Notes under the pieces: generated by a model
The model's database searches: none
Told to the model about the DNA's origin: nothing
The model's input: only the letters and a program-made list of their open reading frames with translations
Translations under genes and position numbers: made by a program
Shown here: one piece after another, positions 16,869-24,854 of the stretch
Position numbering within the stretch: position 1 is the first letter of the stretch
Layout of the letters: each line of letters opens with the position of its first letter
Origin: Desulfarculus baarsii DSM 2075
GTDB taxonomy: Bacteria; Desulfobacterota; Desulfarculia; Desulfarculales; Desulfarculaceae
Assembly (NCBI RefSeq): GCF_000143965.1
Contig: NC_014365.1
Span: 3,375,501-3,439,500 of the forward strand
DNA length: 64,000 nucleotides
Direction of reading: 5' to 3'

Positions 16869-17624
16869 TCAGCCCTCCCGGCCGTAGACGGCCAGGTATT
16901 GCGCCAACCGATCCATCAGTTCGTCGTCCAGGGGCCGCCACTGGCCCTCCACCAGCACGTTCTGGCCGCTTTCGCGCAAAAACCCGGCCGCCTGGCGGAT
17001 GCCCAGCAGCGACCACACCGGCAGGCCGGTCTTTTGGCCAAAGGCCGCCAGGGCGTCGGCCCCCCGCGCGCCCTCGACGACCTTGCCGGCGGCGTCGTGC
17101 ACGGCCTGGGTCTGCTGGCGGTCCACCGCCAGCGCCACGCCGACCACGCGGGGCGCCTCCGCGCCGAAGTGGGCCGCCACCTTGTCCAGCAGCTCCAGCT
17201 TGGTGGCCATGGAGGTGCCCACGTCGTCGATGATCAGCGCCCGGCTGGCCGGGCCCAGCGCGCCGGTGACGAACATGCCCGCCTTGCCGGCGTGCTCGCC
17301 GTGGGTCTTGGCCTCCTTGCGATCGTAGTCAAAGGCCAGATCCAGGCCGTGCTCCAGGTGCAGGGCCATGGCCGCGGCCTGGGCCATGGCGCTGCCTTTG
17401 TACGATGGCCCCAAAAGCACGTCCACCTGGCCGGCCAGGCCCTGGTCCACGAACCAATCGGCAAAGCAACGGCCCAACTCCCACGAGAGGCGGCCGGTGC
17501 GAAACACCCCCAGGTTGACGAAATACGGCGTGGGCCGGCCATCCTTGAGCCGCAGGCCCTGGCGGAACAGCAGAGCCCCGCTCTGGGCCAGCAGGGTGGC
17601 CAGCCTCTTTTGATAGTCTTTCAT
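16869..17624 (-). CDS. pyrE: Orotate phosphoribosyltransferase
   Basis: 251 residues. It would join orotate to PRPP to give OMP in pyrimidine synthesis. The N-terminal part has LFRQGLRLKDGRPTPYFVNL, typical of OPRT substrate binding, and the PRPP-binding motif is RALIIDDVGTSMAT (about residues 131-144). The C-terminal 70 residues extend beyond the usual core, as in the longer OPRT branch. ATG 17624 is preceded by GGGGAGA. It begins a small minus-strand unit with two hypothetical genes. Confidence 0.88.
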   Translation of the reverse strand: MKDYQKRLATLLAQSGALLFRQGLRLKDGRPTPYFVNLGVFRTGRLSWELGRCFADWFVDQGLAGQVDVLLGPSYKGSAMAQAAAMALHLEHGLDLAFDYDRKEAKTHGEHAGKAGMFVTGALGPASRALIIDDVGTSMATKLELLDKVAAHFGAEAPRVVGVALAVDRQQTQAVHDAAGKVVEGARGADALAAFGQKTGLPVWSLLGIRQAAGFLRESGQNVLVEGQWRPLDDELMDRLAQYLAVYGREG

Positions 17625-17695
17625 GCCATCTCCCCAAAAAAGTGCGCTTTCGACCGCCAGCTATAGCAAAGCCAGGGCCATCGCGCAAGGGCGGC

Positions 17696-18586
17696 TCAGG
17701 CCGGCCGCACGTCGAATTTTTCGATCATCAGCGCCGGCCGGTAGGACTCCTTGGCCGCGCGCAGGCCCTCCAGGCCCAGGTCTTGCTCGCGGTTGACGTA
17801 TTTGACCTGGCCAAAGGCCGCCGCCGCGAAGTCGCGGTTGATCACGGCGTAGAGCCCGGGCAGGTCGGGGTTGGCCTTTTCGATGTGAATGACGGCGGTG
17901 TCGTCGTTTAGCATCTCGCCCAGGCTGAAGGCCTCCACCCGGCCCTGGACGCAGATGGCCCCGCCCACGTAGTCGAGCTTGTCAAAGTTGCTGAGAGCCT
18001 CCTTGATGGCCACGTCCTCGTTGATCAGGCTGGGATCGCCGCCGCATTCGCGCATTTGGCACCAGTGCTCCTGCATCTCCAGCACCTGTTCGACCAGCTC
18101 CATGTCCAGGGGCTTGTATTGATGGGGCACCGATTTGACAAACTGGTTGTAGTGGTTTTTCTTGCGGTGGTAGCGCCGACCGGCCAGATTGATCAAGTCC
18201 TCGGCCAGATAAACATAGTCGAACTGATCGCGATCGGGCCGGGCCTGGTAGGCCGGGCCGGCGGCGAAGGCCTGGACGAACGCGGCGTCGGCCCGGCGGA
18301 TCACCGGCTCGTGGCCGGCCCGCGCCAGGGCCTCCAGGGCCTGGGCCATGGCCGCGGCCTTGTCGCCGGGGCCCACCGGTTGCATGGCGAAGGGCGCGCC
18401 GCCGATGGGGTCCATGATGATCTGCAAACAGCCCTGGATCATGGCCCAGCGCGGCCGGTAATGGCCCCGCCACATGAACAGGTTGGTGAAGCTCAGTTCG
18501 GAAACGCGCGGGCGCGCGTCCCGCAGCAGGGGCTGGAGCGCGCCGATGTCGGCCAGCTCCAGGGGTTTGTAGTCTTGGATGTTCAT
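17696..18586 (-). CDS. DUF2156 (phosphatidylglycerol lysyltransferase C-terminal-like) protein
   Basis: 296 residues, ATG with GGGAG upstream. Looks like a full-length DUF2156 protein, a tandem GNAT-like fold related to the aminoacyl-tRNA-dependent domain of MprF: AGRRYHRKKNHYNQFVK in the middle and GLYAVINRDFAAAAFGQVKYVNREQDLGLEGLR near the end are family signatures. No membrane flippase part is attached. It may transfer an aminoacyl group to a lipid or other acceptor, but the substrate is unknown. Confidence 0.85.
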   Translation of the reverse strand: MNIQDYKPLELADIGALQPLLRDARPRVSELSFTNLFMWRGHYRPRWAMIQGCLQIIMDPIGGAPFAMQPVGPGDKAAAMAQALEALARAGHEPVIRRADAAFVQAFAAGPAYQARPDRDQFDYVYLAEDLINLAGRRYHRKKNHYNQFVKSVPHQYKPLDMELVEQVLEMQEHWCQMRECGGDPSLINEDVAIKEALSNFDKLDYVGGAICVQGRVEAFSLGEMLNDDTAVIHIEKANPDLPGLYAVINRDFAAAAFGQVKYVNREQDLGLEGLRAAKESYRPALMIEKFDVRPA

Positions 18587-18711
18587 CGCGCTCCCGTTGG
18601 CCCGGCGGGCCGTGCTGGTGGTTGCGAACTGTTTTTATATACTTTAACCCCTGGCGGGCCGCCCGGCAAACGGGCCGTGCCGCGTGCGATCGGCGGCGTC
18701 CGCTGGCGGCG

Positions 18712-18740
18712 TTGACAAGCCTTGGGCAAGGTGGGATATT
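18712..18740 (+). promoter_or_regulatory. Sigma-70 promoter for glyA
   Basis: TTGACA (18712-18717), a 17-base spacer and GATATT (18735-18740), about 32 bases before the glyA start. The -35 box is perfect. Confidence 0.7.
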
Positions 18741-18772
18741 TACCACTTCACCACGCCACGAGGACAAGACCC

Positions 18773-20014
18773 ATGGACCAACTCCGCGAAACCGACTCCC
18801 AGATCGCCGAACTGATCCAGCGCGAGGCCGCCCGTCAGGCCAACGTGCTGCGCATGATCCCCTCCGAAAACTACGCCTCGGCGGCGGTGCTGACCGCCAC
18901 CGGCTCGATTTTGGCCAACAAATATTCCGAGGGCTACCCGCGCAAGCGCTACTATCAGGGCCAGGAATTCATCGACCAGATCGAGGAAGTGGCCGTGCAA
19001 AGGGCCAGGGCCCTGTTCGGGGCCGAACACGCCAACGTCCAGCCCTACTCGGGCAGCCCCGCCAACATGGCCGTCTACCTGGGCCTGCTGGGGGCCGAGG
19101 GCCGCGTGATGGGCATGGATCTGGCCGCCGGCGGCCACCTGACCCACGGGGCCAAGGTCAGCTTCTCGGGCTCCTACTACGACGTGCGCCAATACGGCCT
19201 CAGCCGCGAAAACGGCCTCATCGACTACGAGGCCGCCCGCCGCCTGGCCCGCGAGTTCCGGCCCCAGCTCATCTTCTGCGGCGCCTCCAGCTATCCCCGG
19301 ATTATCGATTTCGCCATTTTCGGCGAGATAGCCCGGGAAGTCGGGGCGTTTCTGGCCGCCGACATCAGCCACATCTCGGGCCTGTGCGTCACCGGGCTGC
19401 ATCCGCACCCCCTGCCCCACGCCGACGTGATCACCACCACCACCCACAAGATGCTGCGCGGCCCGCGCGGCGGCATGATCCTCTGTCGGGCCGGCCTGGC
19501 CCCGGCCATCGACAAGGCCGTCTTCCCCGGCCTGCAGGGCGGACCCCACAATCACGTCACCGCGGCCATCGCCGTGGCCCTCAAGGAGGCCTCGGGGACA
19601 GCGTTCGTGGAATATTGCCGCCAGATCGTGGCCAACGCCAAGGCCCTGGCCGACGAACTGATGGCCCGGGGCTTCAAGCTGATCACCGGCGGCACCGACA
19701 ACCATTTGGCGCTGATCGACGCCTCCTGTCGCGGCCTGACCGGCAAGATCCTGGCCCAGGCCATGGAAAAGGCCGGCATCGTGGCCAACGCCAACAAGAT
19801 CCCCTTCGACCCCCGCTCGGCCAACGACCCCAGCGGCGTGCGCCTGGGCACGCCGGCCCTGACCAGCCGTGGCATGAAGGAGCCCGAGATGCGGCGGGTG
19901 GCCGCGTTGATCGACCGCGTAACCGACGTGGTCGGCGACGAGGCGGCCCTGGCCAAGATCCGCGCCGAGGTCGAGGAAATGTGCGCCGCGTTCCCCGCGC
20001 CGGGCATAGCGTAA
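18773..20014 (+). CDS. glyA: Serine hydroxymethyltransferase
   Basis: 413 residues from ATG 18773 (GAGGA upstream). It interconverts serine and glycine with tetrahydrofolate, feeding one-carbon units. Hallmarks: MIPSENYASAAV at the start, NKYSEGYPRKRYYQG, and the PLP-lysine motif TTTTHKMLRGPRGG with Lys226, close to the position in E. coli. Length is normal. Transcribed alone from its own promoter; the gene downstream on this strand is far away, behind the hairpin-rich non-coding region. Confidence 0.97.
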   Translation: MDQLRETDSQIAELIQREAARQANVLRMIPSENYASAAVLTATGSILANKYSEGYPRKRYYQGQEFIDQIEEVAVQRARALFGAEHANVQPYSGSPANMAVYLGLLGAEGRVMGMDLAAGGHLTHGAKVSFSGSYYDVRQYGLSRENGLIDYEAARRLAREFRPQLIFCGASSYPRIIDFAIFGEIAREVGAFLAADISHISGLCVTGLHPHPLPHADVITTTTHKMLRGPRGGMILCRAGLAPAIDKAVFPGLQGGPHNHVTAAIAVALKEASGTAFVEYCRQIVANAKALADELMARGFKLITGGTDNHLALIDASCRGLTGKILAQAMEKAGIVANANKIPFDPRSANDPSGVRLGTPALTSRGMKEPEMRRVAALIDRVTDVVGDEAALAKIRAEVEEMCAAFPAPGIA

Positions 20015-20204
20015 CGGGCGGTTTAATTTTTTGAACCACGCTTTTACTTGTGATGACGGCATGTTGACCGCAACGATCTTCGCCGGGCCTGGCTTGGCGG
20101 TACAAAAATTTGAACCAGTGGCGACGCGGGCAGAGGACAATGGCCAGGCCAATGCCGGGCCATCAACCGATAACATGCCGATATTAAACGCTAAATACGA
20201 AAAC
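20015..20204. other. Non-coding gap after glyA
   Basis: No gene is supported here. A GGTT-AATTTTTTG-AACC fold just after the glyA stop could be a weak terminator, and GGCATGTT (20059) and AACATGCC (20172) form a distant inverted pair. Confidence 0.5.
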
Positions 20205-20274
20205 AAAAAGGGTTGCGCCAAAGCTGGCACCGCGCTTGCAACGTCCTAGAGGCGACCAGCTTCCAACCCTTTTT
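20205..20274 (+). ncRNA. Structured element with nested stems and T run, possible small RNA or terminator
   Basis: AAAAAGGGTTG (20205-20215) pairs perfectly with CAACCCTTTTT (20264-20274), and inside it AAGCTGG (20221-20227) pairs with CCAGCTT (20256-20262), leaving a 28-base apical loop. The outer right arm ends in five T, so an RNA read from the plus strand would end like a terminator. No promoter is clear just upstream. It could be the 3' end of a small RNA or a bidirectional terminator. Confidence 0.45.
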
Positions 20275-20284
20275 CTCCTTTCCA

Positions 20285-20320
20285 GAGAGCGCCGGCGCCC
20301 ACCGGCGCTCTCCCAGTTTT
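20285..20320 (+). terminator. Perfect 11-bp hairpin followed by T4
   Basis: GAGAGCGCCGG (20285-20295) and CCGGCGCTCTC (20302-20312) with a 6-base loop, followed four bases later by TTTT. A second, more conventional terminator-like element within 50 bases of the structured element upstream. Confidence 0.55.
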
Positions 20321-20358
20321 AGCCACCCGCGTTGGCCGCCAGGCCAGGCCCCAAAAAC

Positions 20359-20596
20359 TTACGCCAGCGTAAATCGGCCACATAAAACGAGAGTGCTGCA
20401 CGGGGGCGTCCTGCCCCGTGCAGCATCGGCTTGGCAAAAGCGCGGTTTTGCCAAGCCTCACAAATCGCTCGCCTAATCAGGCTCGCGATTTGGCGCGCCG
20501 TCCATGGCGCGCTTCGGCCGCTGCACGTTAGAATTTATGTTTCACAGGTTATCATCTGTTTTTACAACATTTGTTATGTTTCACCGTGCAGCGGCC
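20359..20596. repeat. Chain of consecutive perfect hairpins sharing the GCTGCACG arm
   Basis: In order: TTACGC/GCGTAA (20359-20372); TGCTGCACGGGG/CCCCGTGCAGCA (20394-20425); GGCTTGGCAAAA/TTTTGCCAAGCC (20428-20457, loop GCGCGG); CAAATCGC/GCGATTTG (20461-20492, with an inner GCC/GGC stem); GCGCGCC/GGCGCGC (20493-20512); and GGCCGCTGCACG/CGTGCAGCGGCC (20516-20596) around a 57-base AT-rich loop. The octamer GCTGCACG or its complement occurs four times, in the second and last hairpins, as if bracketing the array. The AT-rich loop carries TTATGTTTCAC twice (20535 and 20574). No gene is present. Confidence 0.7.
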
Positions 20597-20628
20597 TCAA
20601 AACCAACGCCGCCGAAAGCCGCGCGCCG

Positions 20629-20663
20629 AAAAAAAACGCCAGGCCCCCTCGAGGGCCCGGCGT
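20629..20663 (-). terminator. Terminator of the HD/FmdE transcript
   Basis: Read on the minus strand: ACGCCGGGCCC pairs with GGGCCTGGCGT (one G-U pair) and is followed by eight T (complement of A8 at 20629-20636). It lies about 20 bases after the HD gene stop. Confidence 0.85.
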
Positions 20664-20684
20664 GTTGTTTGGCCGCGATCGCCT

Positions 20685-21275
20685 TCAGCGCGGCTGGCGG
20701 TCGCCGTTACGCACCCACAGCTCCTCGCGGTCCTCGAACCACCAGTCCGACCACTTGGCCTCCAAGACGGCCTCGGCCAACTGGCGGCCAGCCTGGGTGC
20801 GGATGCGCTTGAGGGCGTAGAACAGCCAGCGTTCGGCGTTGGGATTGCCCTGGTCCCATTGTTCCTTCAGTTCGACCATGAAGTCGATCTGGTCGGCGTC
20901 GTGGGCCAACTGGGCCTCGGGGCTCTGGCCGGCGTTGAACTCCTCGACCAGTTCACGCACCCGCCCGGCCAGGGCCGGGGCCAGCCGTCTGGTGGCGTGG
21001 TCCAGGGCCTTGGCCTCGTCGGCCTGGCAATAGCGCTTGTTGACGTAGTTGAGATCGCCCGTGCGGGCCTCGGCCAGATCGTGGTGCAAAAGCATCAGCG
21101 CCACCCTGGCCGCGTCCAGGCCTGGTTGCTCCAGGGCCAGCCAATAGCCGATCAGCGCCGCGCGAAAGCTGTGCTCGGCCACGGTCTCGCGGCCGCCGCC
21201 CAAAAAGGCGTAGCCGGTGCGGACCATCTTTTTGAGCATGCCCGCCTCGAAGACGAAATCGGCCAAAGCCTTCAC
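20685..21275 (-). CDS. HD-domain phosphohydrolase (YfbR/HDDC-like 5'-nucleotidase)
   Basis: 196 residues from GTG 21275, which overlaps the FmdE-like gene stop by four bases (GTGA). The HD metal site is visible as ETVAEHSFRAAL, LMLLHHDLAEARTGD and a later AHDADQIDFMVE, matching the HD_3 family that includes YfbR deoxynucleotidase. It probably removes phosphate from a nucleotide or related small molecule in the cytoplasm. A longer upstream frame is only read-through of the neighbour. Confidence 0.85.
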   Translation of the reverse strand: MKALADFVFEAGMLKKMVRTGYAFLGGGRETVAEHSFRAALIGYWLALEQPGLDAARVALMLLHHDLAEARTGDLNYVNKRYCQADEAKALDHATRRLAPALAGRVRELVEEFNAGQSPEAQLAHDADQIDFMVELKEQWDQGNPNAERWLFYALKRIRTQAGRQLAEAVLEAKWSDWWFEDREELWVRNGDRQPR

Positions 21276-21829
21276 GACTGCTGGCCCTCCTTGGCCGCGC
21301 AGGCCCGGCACAAGCGACGCTCGCCGATCAACACCGTGCGGCTGGGCTGGGTCATCTCGCCGCAGGAGTCGCAAGGCTGGCTGCGTTCGATCACGGCCTC
21401 GGCCGGCGGTGGAACGTCCACCTCGCGCAAGGCGAAAAGCGCGTCCTCGGGGGCCGTCAACAGGGCCTGGATGAAGCCCTGGCGGTCCATGGAGCCGTCG
21501 GGCAGGCTTTTGCGCAGCTTGTCGCCGACAAACAGCGCCCGCACGGCCCGGCCGCTCTGGCGATCGTGGAGGGTGAAGGCCTGTTTGCCGTGGTCGAGCC
21601 AGCGCAGGTTGCCCTTGCCCAGGGTGGTCGAAAGCAAGGCCTGAAAGGCGTCGACGCTGCACGAGTCGTTTTCGACGATGGCCACCAGTTCCTCGTCCTC
21701 GGCGCGGCCGGCGTCCAGCCGCGCTTGCAGGGCCTTGACCGCGCGGTAGCCGATGAGCAGGCCGGGACAGAGATGACCGTGAAAATCCACGGCGCGTCGC
21801 AGATCGGCGGGCAGTGCTTGCATGTCCAT
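21272..21829 (-). CDS. FmdE-family protein with C-terminal zinc ribbon
   Basis: 185 residues from ATG 21829, supported by GAAAGGA upstream. The FmdE signature FHGHLCPGLLIGYRA (about residues 14-28) with its His and Cys metal ligands is followed by VENDSCSVDAFQALLSTTLGKGNL; the C-terminus holds two CxxC pairs (CDSCGE, CRAC), a TraR/ribbon-like end often seen in this family. FmdE-like proteins are linked to formylmethanofuran dehydrogenase in archaea but are widespread in sulfate reducers, where the role is unsettled. Co-translated with the HD hydrolase. Confidence 0.85.
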   Translation of the reverse strand: MDMQALPADLRRAVDFHGHLCPGLLIGYRAVKALQARLDAGRAEDEELVAIVENDSCSVDAFQALLSTTLGKGNLRWLDHGKQAFTLHDRQSGRAVRALFVGDKLRKSLPDGSMDRQGFIQALLTAPEDALFALREVDVPPPAEAVIERSQPCDSCGEMTQPSRTVLIGERRLCRACAAKEGQQS

Positions 21830-21913
21830 CTTGGCCGTCCTTTCGGGCAAAGGGTGCATGGCCAAGATGATATCCCCGTCGCCGCCTCGTCGCAAGCGGC
21901 CAGGGCGGCGGCC

Positions 21914-22900
21914 TCAGCCGGCGCAGGCCCGGACTTGATTGCGGCCCAGGCTTTTGGCCTGGTAGAGGGCTTGGTCGGCGGTTTGGATCAGCGTCGCGGC
22001 CTCTTGGCCCGGCCCCGGCGCGAGCGCCGCCGCGCCGACACTCACCGTGACGTGGTCGGCCACGGACGCATGGCCGTGAGGCAGGCCCAGCGCGCTCACC
22101 GCGGTCAGCACGCGTCGGGCCACATCCGTCGCGCCGTCCGGGTCCGCGCCGGGCAGGATCACCGCGAACTCCTCGCCGCCGTAGCGGGCGGCCAAGTCGC
22201 CCGGCCTGGACACGCAATCGCGGATGGCTTGGGCCACTTGCTTGAGACAGACGTCGCCCTGTTGGTGACCGTGGGCGTCGTTGTAGGCCTTGAAAAAATC
22301 TATGTCGATCATCAGTAGGCCCAACGGCTCTCCGCGACTTTGGGCGCGCCGCCATTCCCGGGCCAGGGCCTCGTCGAAATAGCGACGATTGGCCAAGCCG
22401 GTCAGGCCGTCGACCATGGCCATCTTACGAAGCAATTCGTTGGCGGTTTTTAGCTTGCCGTTGGCGACTGTCAACGCGTCGGTGAGGAGCGTCAAGTCCC
22501 GTTCGCGGGCCTTGCGTTGGTCGGTTTCTCGCTTGAGGCGCGTAGCCGAGCGCACTCTGGCCGAGATGTCAATGGCCTTGAGCGGCTTGCTCAAAAAATC
22601 CATGGCCCCGGCCTCAAAGGCCTTTTGGAGAAGGCTTTCGTCTTTTAGGGCGGTGACGATAATGATGGGCAGGTCGCGGCCAGCCTCGGCGCCCTTGATC
22701 ATCCGGCAGGCTGAAATGCCGTCCATGGAAGGCATTTCCACATCCAAAAGAACCACATCGATATCATCGCGCTTGCGCAAAATCTCCATGGCCTCGCTGG
22801 CCGAGCCAGCCAGAATGGCCTCGGGCAGACCTTGGTCGCGCAGCATGGTCTGCATGGCCATCTGCTGGAAGCGGGAATCGTCGACGATCAAAATGCACAT
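21914..22900 (-). CDS. REC-GGDEF response regulator (diguanylate cyclase)
   Basis: 328 residues from ATG 22900. The N-terminal receiver domain has ILIVDDSR and VVLLDVEMPSMDG (phospho-acceptor Asp53), followed by a coiled linker and a GGDEF domain with the active-site motif ARYGGEEFAVILPG, so c-di-GMP synthesis is expected. GGAGG lies 16 bases before this ATG; a TTG at 22927, which begins two bases before that GGAGG, is the alternative start. The partner kinase is not adjacent; c-di-GMP often controls exopolysaccharide, which fits the neighbouring clusters. Confidence 0.92.
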   Translation of the reverse strand: MCILIVDDSRFQQMAMQTMLRDQGLPEAILAGSASEAMEILRKRDDIDVVLLDVEMPSMDGISACRMIKGAEAGRDLPIIIVTALKDESLLQKAFEAGAMDFLSKPLKAIDISARVRSATRLKRETDQRKARERDLTLLTDALTVANGKLKTANELLRKMAMVDGLTGLANRRYFDEALAREWRRAQSRGEPLGLLMIDIDFFKAYNDAHGHQQGDVCLKQVAQAIRDCVSRPGDLAARYGGEEFAVILPGADPDGATDVARRVLTAVSALGLPHGHASVADHVTVSVGAAALAPGPGQEAATLIQTADQALYQAKSLGRNQVRACAG

Positions 22901-22945
22901 TTTTGGTAGGACGAACCTCCGGCTCAATATGCGTCATATGCTTAA

Positions 22946-22973
22946 ATAATAAACCATCGTCGACGGCCGGCAA
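22946..22973 (-). promoter_or_regulatory. Candidate sigma-70 promoter for the GGDEF regulator
   Basis: Minus strand: TTGCCG, a 16-base spacer and TATTAT, about 45 bases before the start codon. Confidence 0.5.
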
Positions 22974-23022
22974 GGGCAAATCGCCGGCGGCCAGGCGCAG
23001 GCACGCCCCGCGCCGCATCCGC

Positions 23023-24840
23023 TTACTTGCGGGGCTGGTCCACCGGCCGGCCCTCCTTGGCAATGGCGGCGATGATGCCCTTTTCGGCCAATTTTTCCAC
23101 CACGGCCTGGGCGATGAGTTCATGGGCCGTGGCGTTGGGGTGCCAGTCTTTTTCACCGGCCCACAGCGCCTGGCTCATGGCGTTGAGTTGGCGCTTTTTC
23201 AGGTAAGCTTCGTAGATCGGCGTCATGTCCACGGCGGCCAGGCCCACCTTGCGGGCGGCCTGGGTGACGAAGGCGGCCTCTTTTTCGTATGTCTCGGGCC
23301 GGCCCAGTTCGATGCAAATGGGGTTGTAGACCACCAGGCCATAGGCCCCGTCGGCGCGCAGCATGGCCGAGAGGTCGTCGAAGCCGGCGATTACGGCGTC
23401 TTGACCGATGCTCTTGGCGTAGTGGGCGCTGACCCGTTGTCGCCATTTTTCGTCGGCGGTCAGTTCGTGAGGCTTTTTCTCACGGATGTCGTCCAGGTGA
23501 CGGGTGCTGACGAACTGGTCGGCGTCGACGAAGGCGTCACGCCACAGCGGGGCCAGGCTCAGGCGCAATTGGCGCAGGATATAGCTGCGCTCCAGGGTCC
23601 AGGGCCGCACGGGCTCGAGCATCAGGCCGGGAAAGCCAAAGTCGTTTTGCATAAAGATCAGCAGCACCAGCTTGGGCTGAAAGCGGCGGCCCATCTTGCG
23701 GTAGACCGCCACCTCGTTGGCGGTGTTGTAGCTGGGGCAGCCCAAATTGAGCGTCTCCACCGGCCGGCCCAGCTTTTGGGCCAGGGCCTGGCCCACGCGC
23801 GTCAGGGCCAAGTCTTCGTGCGAGACGCCCCAGCCGAACATCACCGAATCGCCCAGGCCCATCACCCGCAGCACCCCCGGCGCGGCCGTCGGCTCGACCG
23901 CCGGCCCGCGCATGAAATAGGCGTTGGTCTTCAGCGGATGCTTGGCGAAGTAGCCGTCAAGGTTGGGCTTCAGGTTGTAGATGATCTCCAGGTCGGGGTT
24001 GGGCTGGATCATCGTCACGTAGGTGTAGGACGTCCCCCTGGCGTCGGGGGCCTGGGCGCTGTGCTGGGCGGCCAGATTGCGCGCCTGGGGGGCCATGATC
24101 AGATATTGTCGGAACAGCAACTCGGCGCAGCCCATCAGCACCAGTGAACTGACGCCCAACAGCGCCGTGGCGCCGGCCGTCCAGGCCAAACCACGGCCGG
24201 CCCAAACCCAAAAAAACACCGCCGCCAACAGCAGCCCGGCCAGGCCCCAGAGCAAGGCCGGCCTGGCCAGCAGCTCCCAACCCAGGCGCGCCGGGTAAAA
24301 GCCGACGCCGCGCAGCAGGCGCAGCCTAGACGGCGCGGCCCACGAACCCGCCTCGTTGGTGATGGTCAGGACGTTGTCGGCCTGATCCAGGGCAATGACC
24401 GCGCGCATGGTCAGCGCCGGGTTGAAGCGCTCGTAGGGCCCGGGCCGGCCCTGGCCCGTCGCGGCCTGGACCTTGGCCTGCTCCCGGCCGTTGACCGAAA
24501 AACGCAAGACCGGCGGGGCCGCCTCGTGTGTTTCGTTGAACAAAAGCTCGACGATGTATTCGCCCGGCTCGGCGTGAAACTCCACGCGCACCGCACGGGG
24601 CCGGCCGCCGGCCCAGGCGTCGGCCGGGCCGGGGATGACGCTGGGCAACAGCCCGCCGGGCATCTTGACCAGCGGCGCGGCGTCGGATTGCCGCCAAAAC
24701 CTGTCCCAGTCGCCACGGCGCGTCGAGGCCAACACCTGCTGGCGCACGTCGCGGGCCAGGCCCAGCCAGGCCAGGCCGGCCAGGCAGGCGACCAGGCAAA
24801 GCAACGATACGAGCCTCGAAATAACTTTCATGCCGTTCAT
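23023..24840 (-). CDS. Membrane-anchored SGNH hydrolase
   Basis: 605 residues from ATG 24840 (24831 is also possible). An N-terminal transmembrane segment, a beta-rich extracytoplasmic domain (about 45-180) and a hydrophobic hairpin (about 190-235) precede the SGNH domain: GLGDSVMFGWGVS (Ser332), MQNDFGFPG, and DWHPNATAHE (Asp565, His567). SGNH proteins in this setting typically add or remove acetyl groups on polysaccharides. Last gene of a minus-strand run starting at the hexapeptide acyltransferase, consistent with O-acetyl handling of a surface glycan. Confidence 0.85.
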   Translation of the reverse strand: MNGMKVISRLVSLLCLVACLAGLAWLGLARDVRQQVLASTRRGDWDRFWRQSDAAPLVKMPGGLLPSVIPGPADAWAGGRPRAVRVEFHAEPGEYIVELLFNETHEAAPPVLRFSVNGREQAKVQAATGQGRPGPYERFNPALTMRAVIALDQADNVLTITNEAGSWAAPSRLRLLRGVGFYPARLGWELLARPALLWGLAGLLLAAVFFWVWAGRGLAWTAGATALLGVSSLVLMGCAELLFRQYLIMAPQARNLAAQHSAQAPDARGTSYTYVTMIQPNPDLEIIYNLKPNLDGYFAKHPLKTNAYFMRGPAVEPTAAPGVLRVMGLGDSVMFGWGVSHEDLALTRVGQALAQKLGRPVETLNLGCPSYNTANEVAVYRKMGRRFQPKLVLLIFMQNDFGFPGLMLEPVRPWTLERSYILRQLRLSLAPLWRDAFVDADQFVSTRHLDDIREKKPHELTADEKWRQRVSAHYAKSIGQDAVIAGFDDLSAMLRADGAYGLVVYNPICIELGRPETYEKEAAFVTQAARKVGLAAVDMTPIYEAYLKKRQLNAMSQALWAGEKDWHPNATAHELIAQAVVEKLAEKGIIAAIAKEGRPVDQPRK

Positions 24841-24854
24841 GCCGTGCCGTCCCG

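Noticed and set aside
20031-20249. Small protein in the glyA downstream gap
   Set aside because: No ribosome site or family likeness, and it runs into the structured element.
20471-20533. Possible integron attC site (GCCTAAT ... GTTAGAA)
   Set aside because: Both end boxes miss the consensus at one position and do not pair well; the better pairing is with neighbouring hairpins, and no integrase is present.
20359-20596. Retron-type non-coding RNA
   Set aside because: No reverse transcriptase gene lies nearby.
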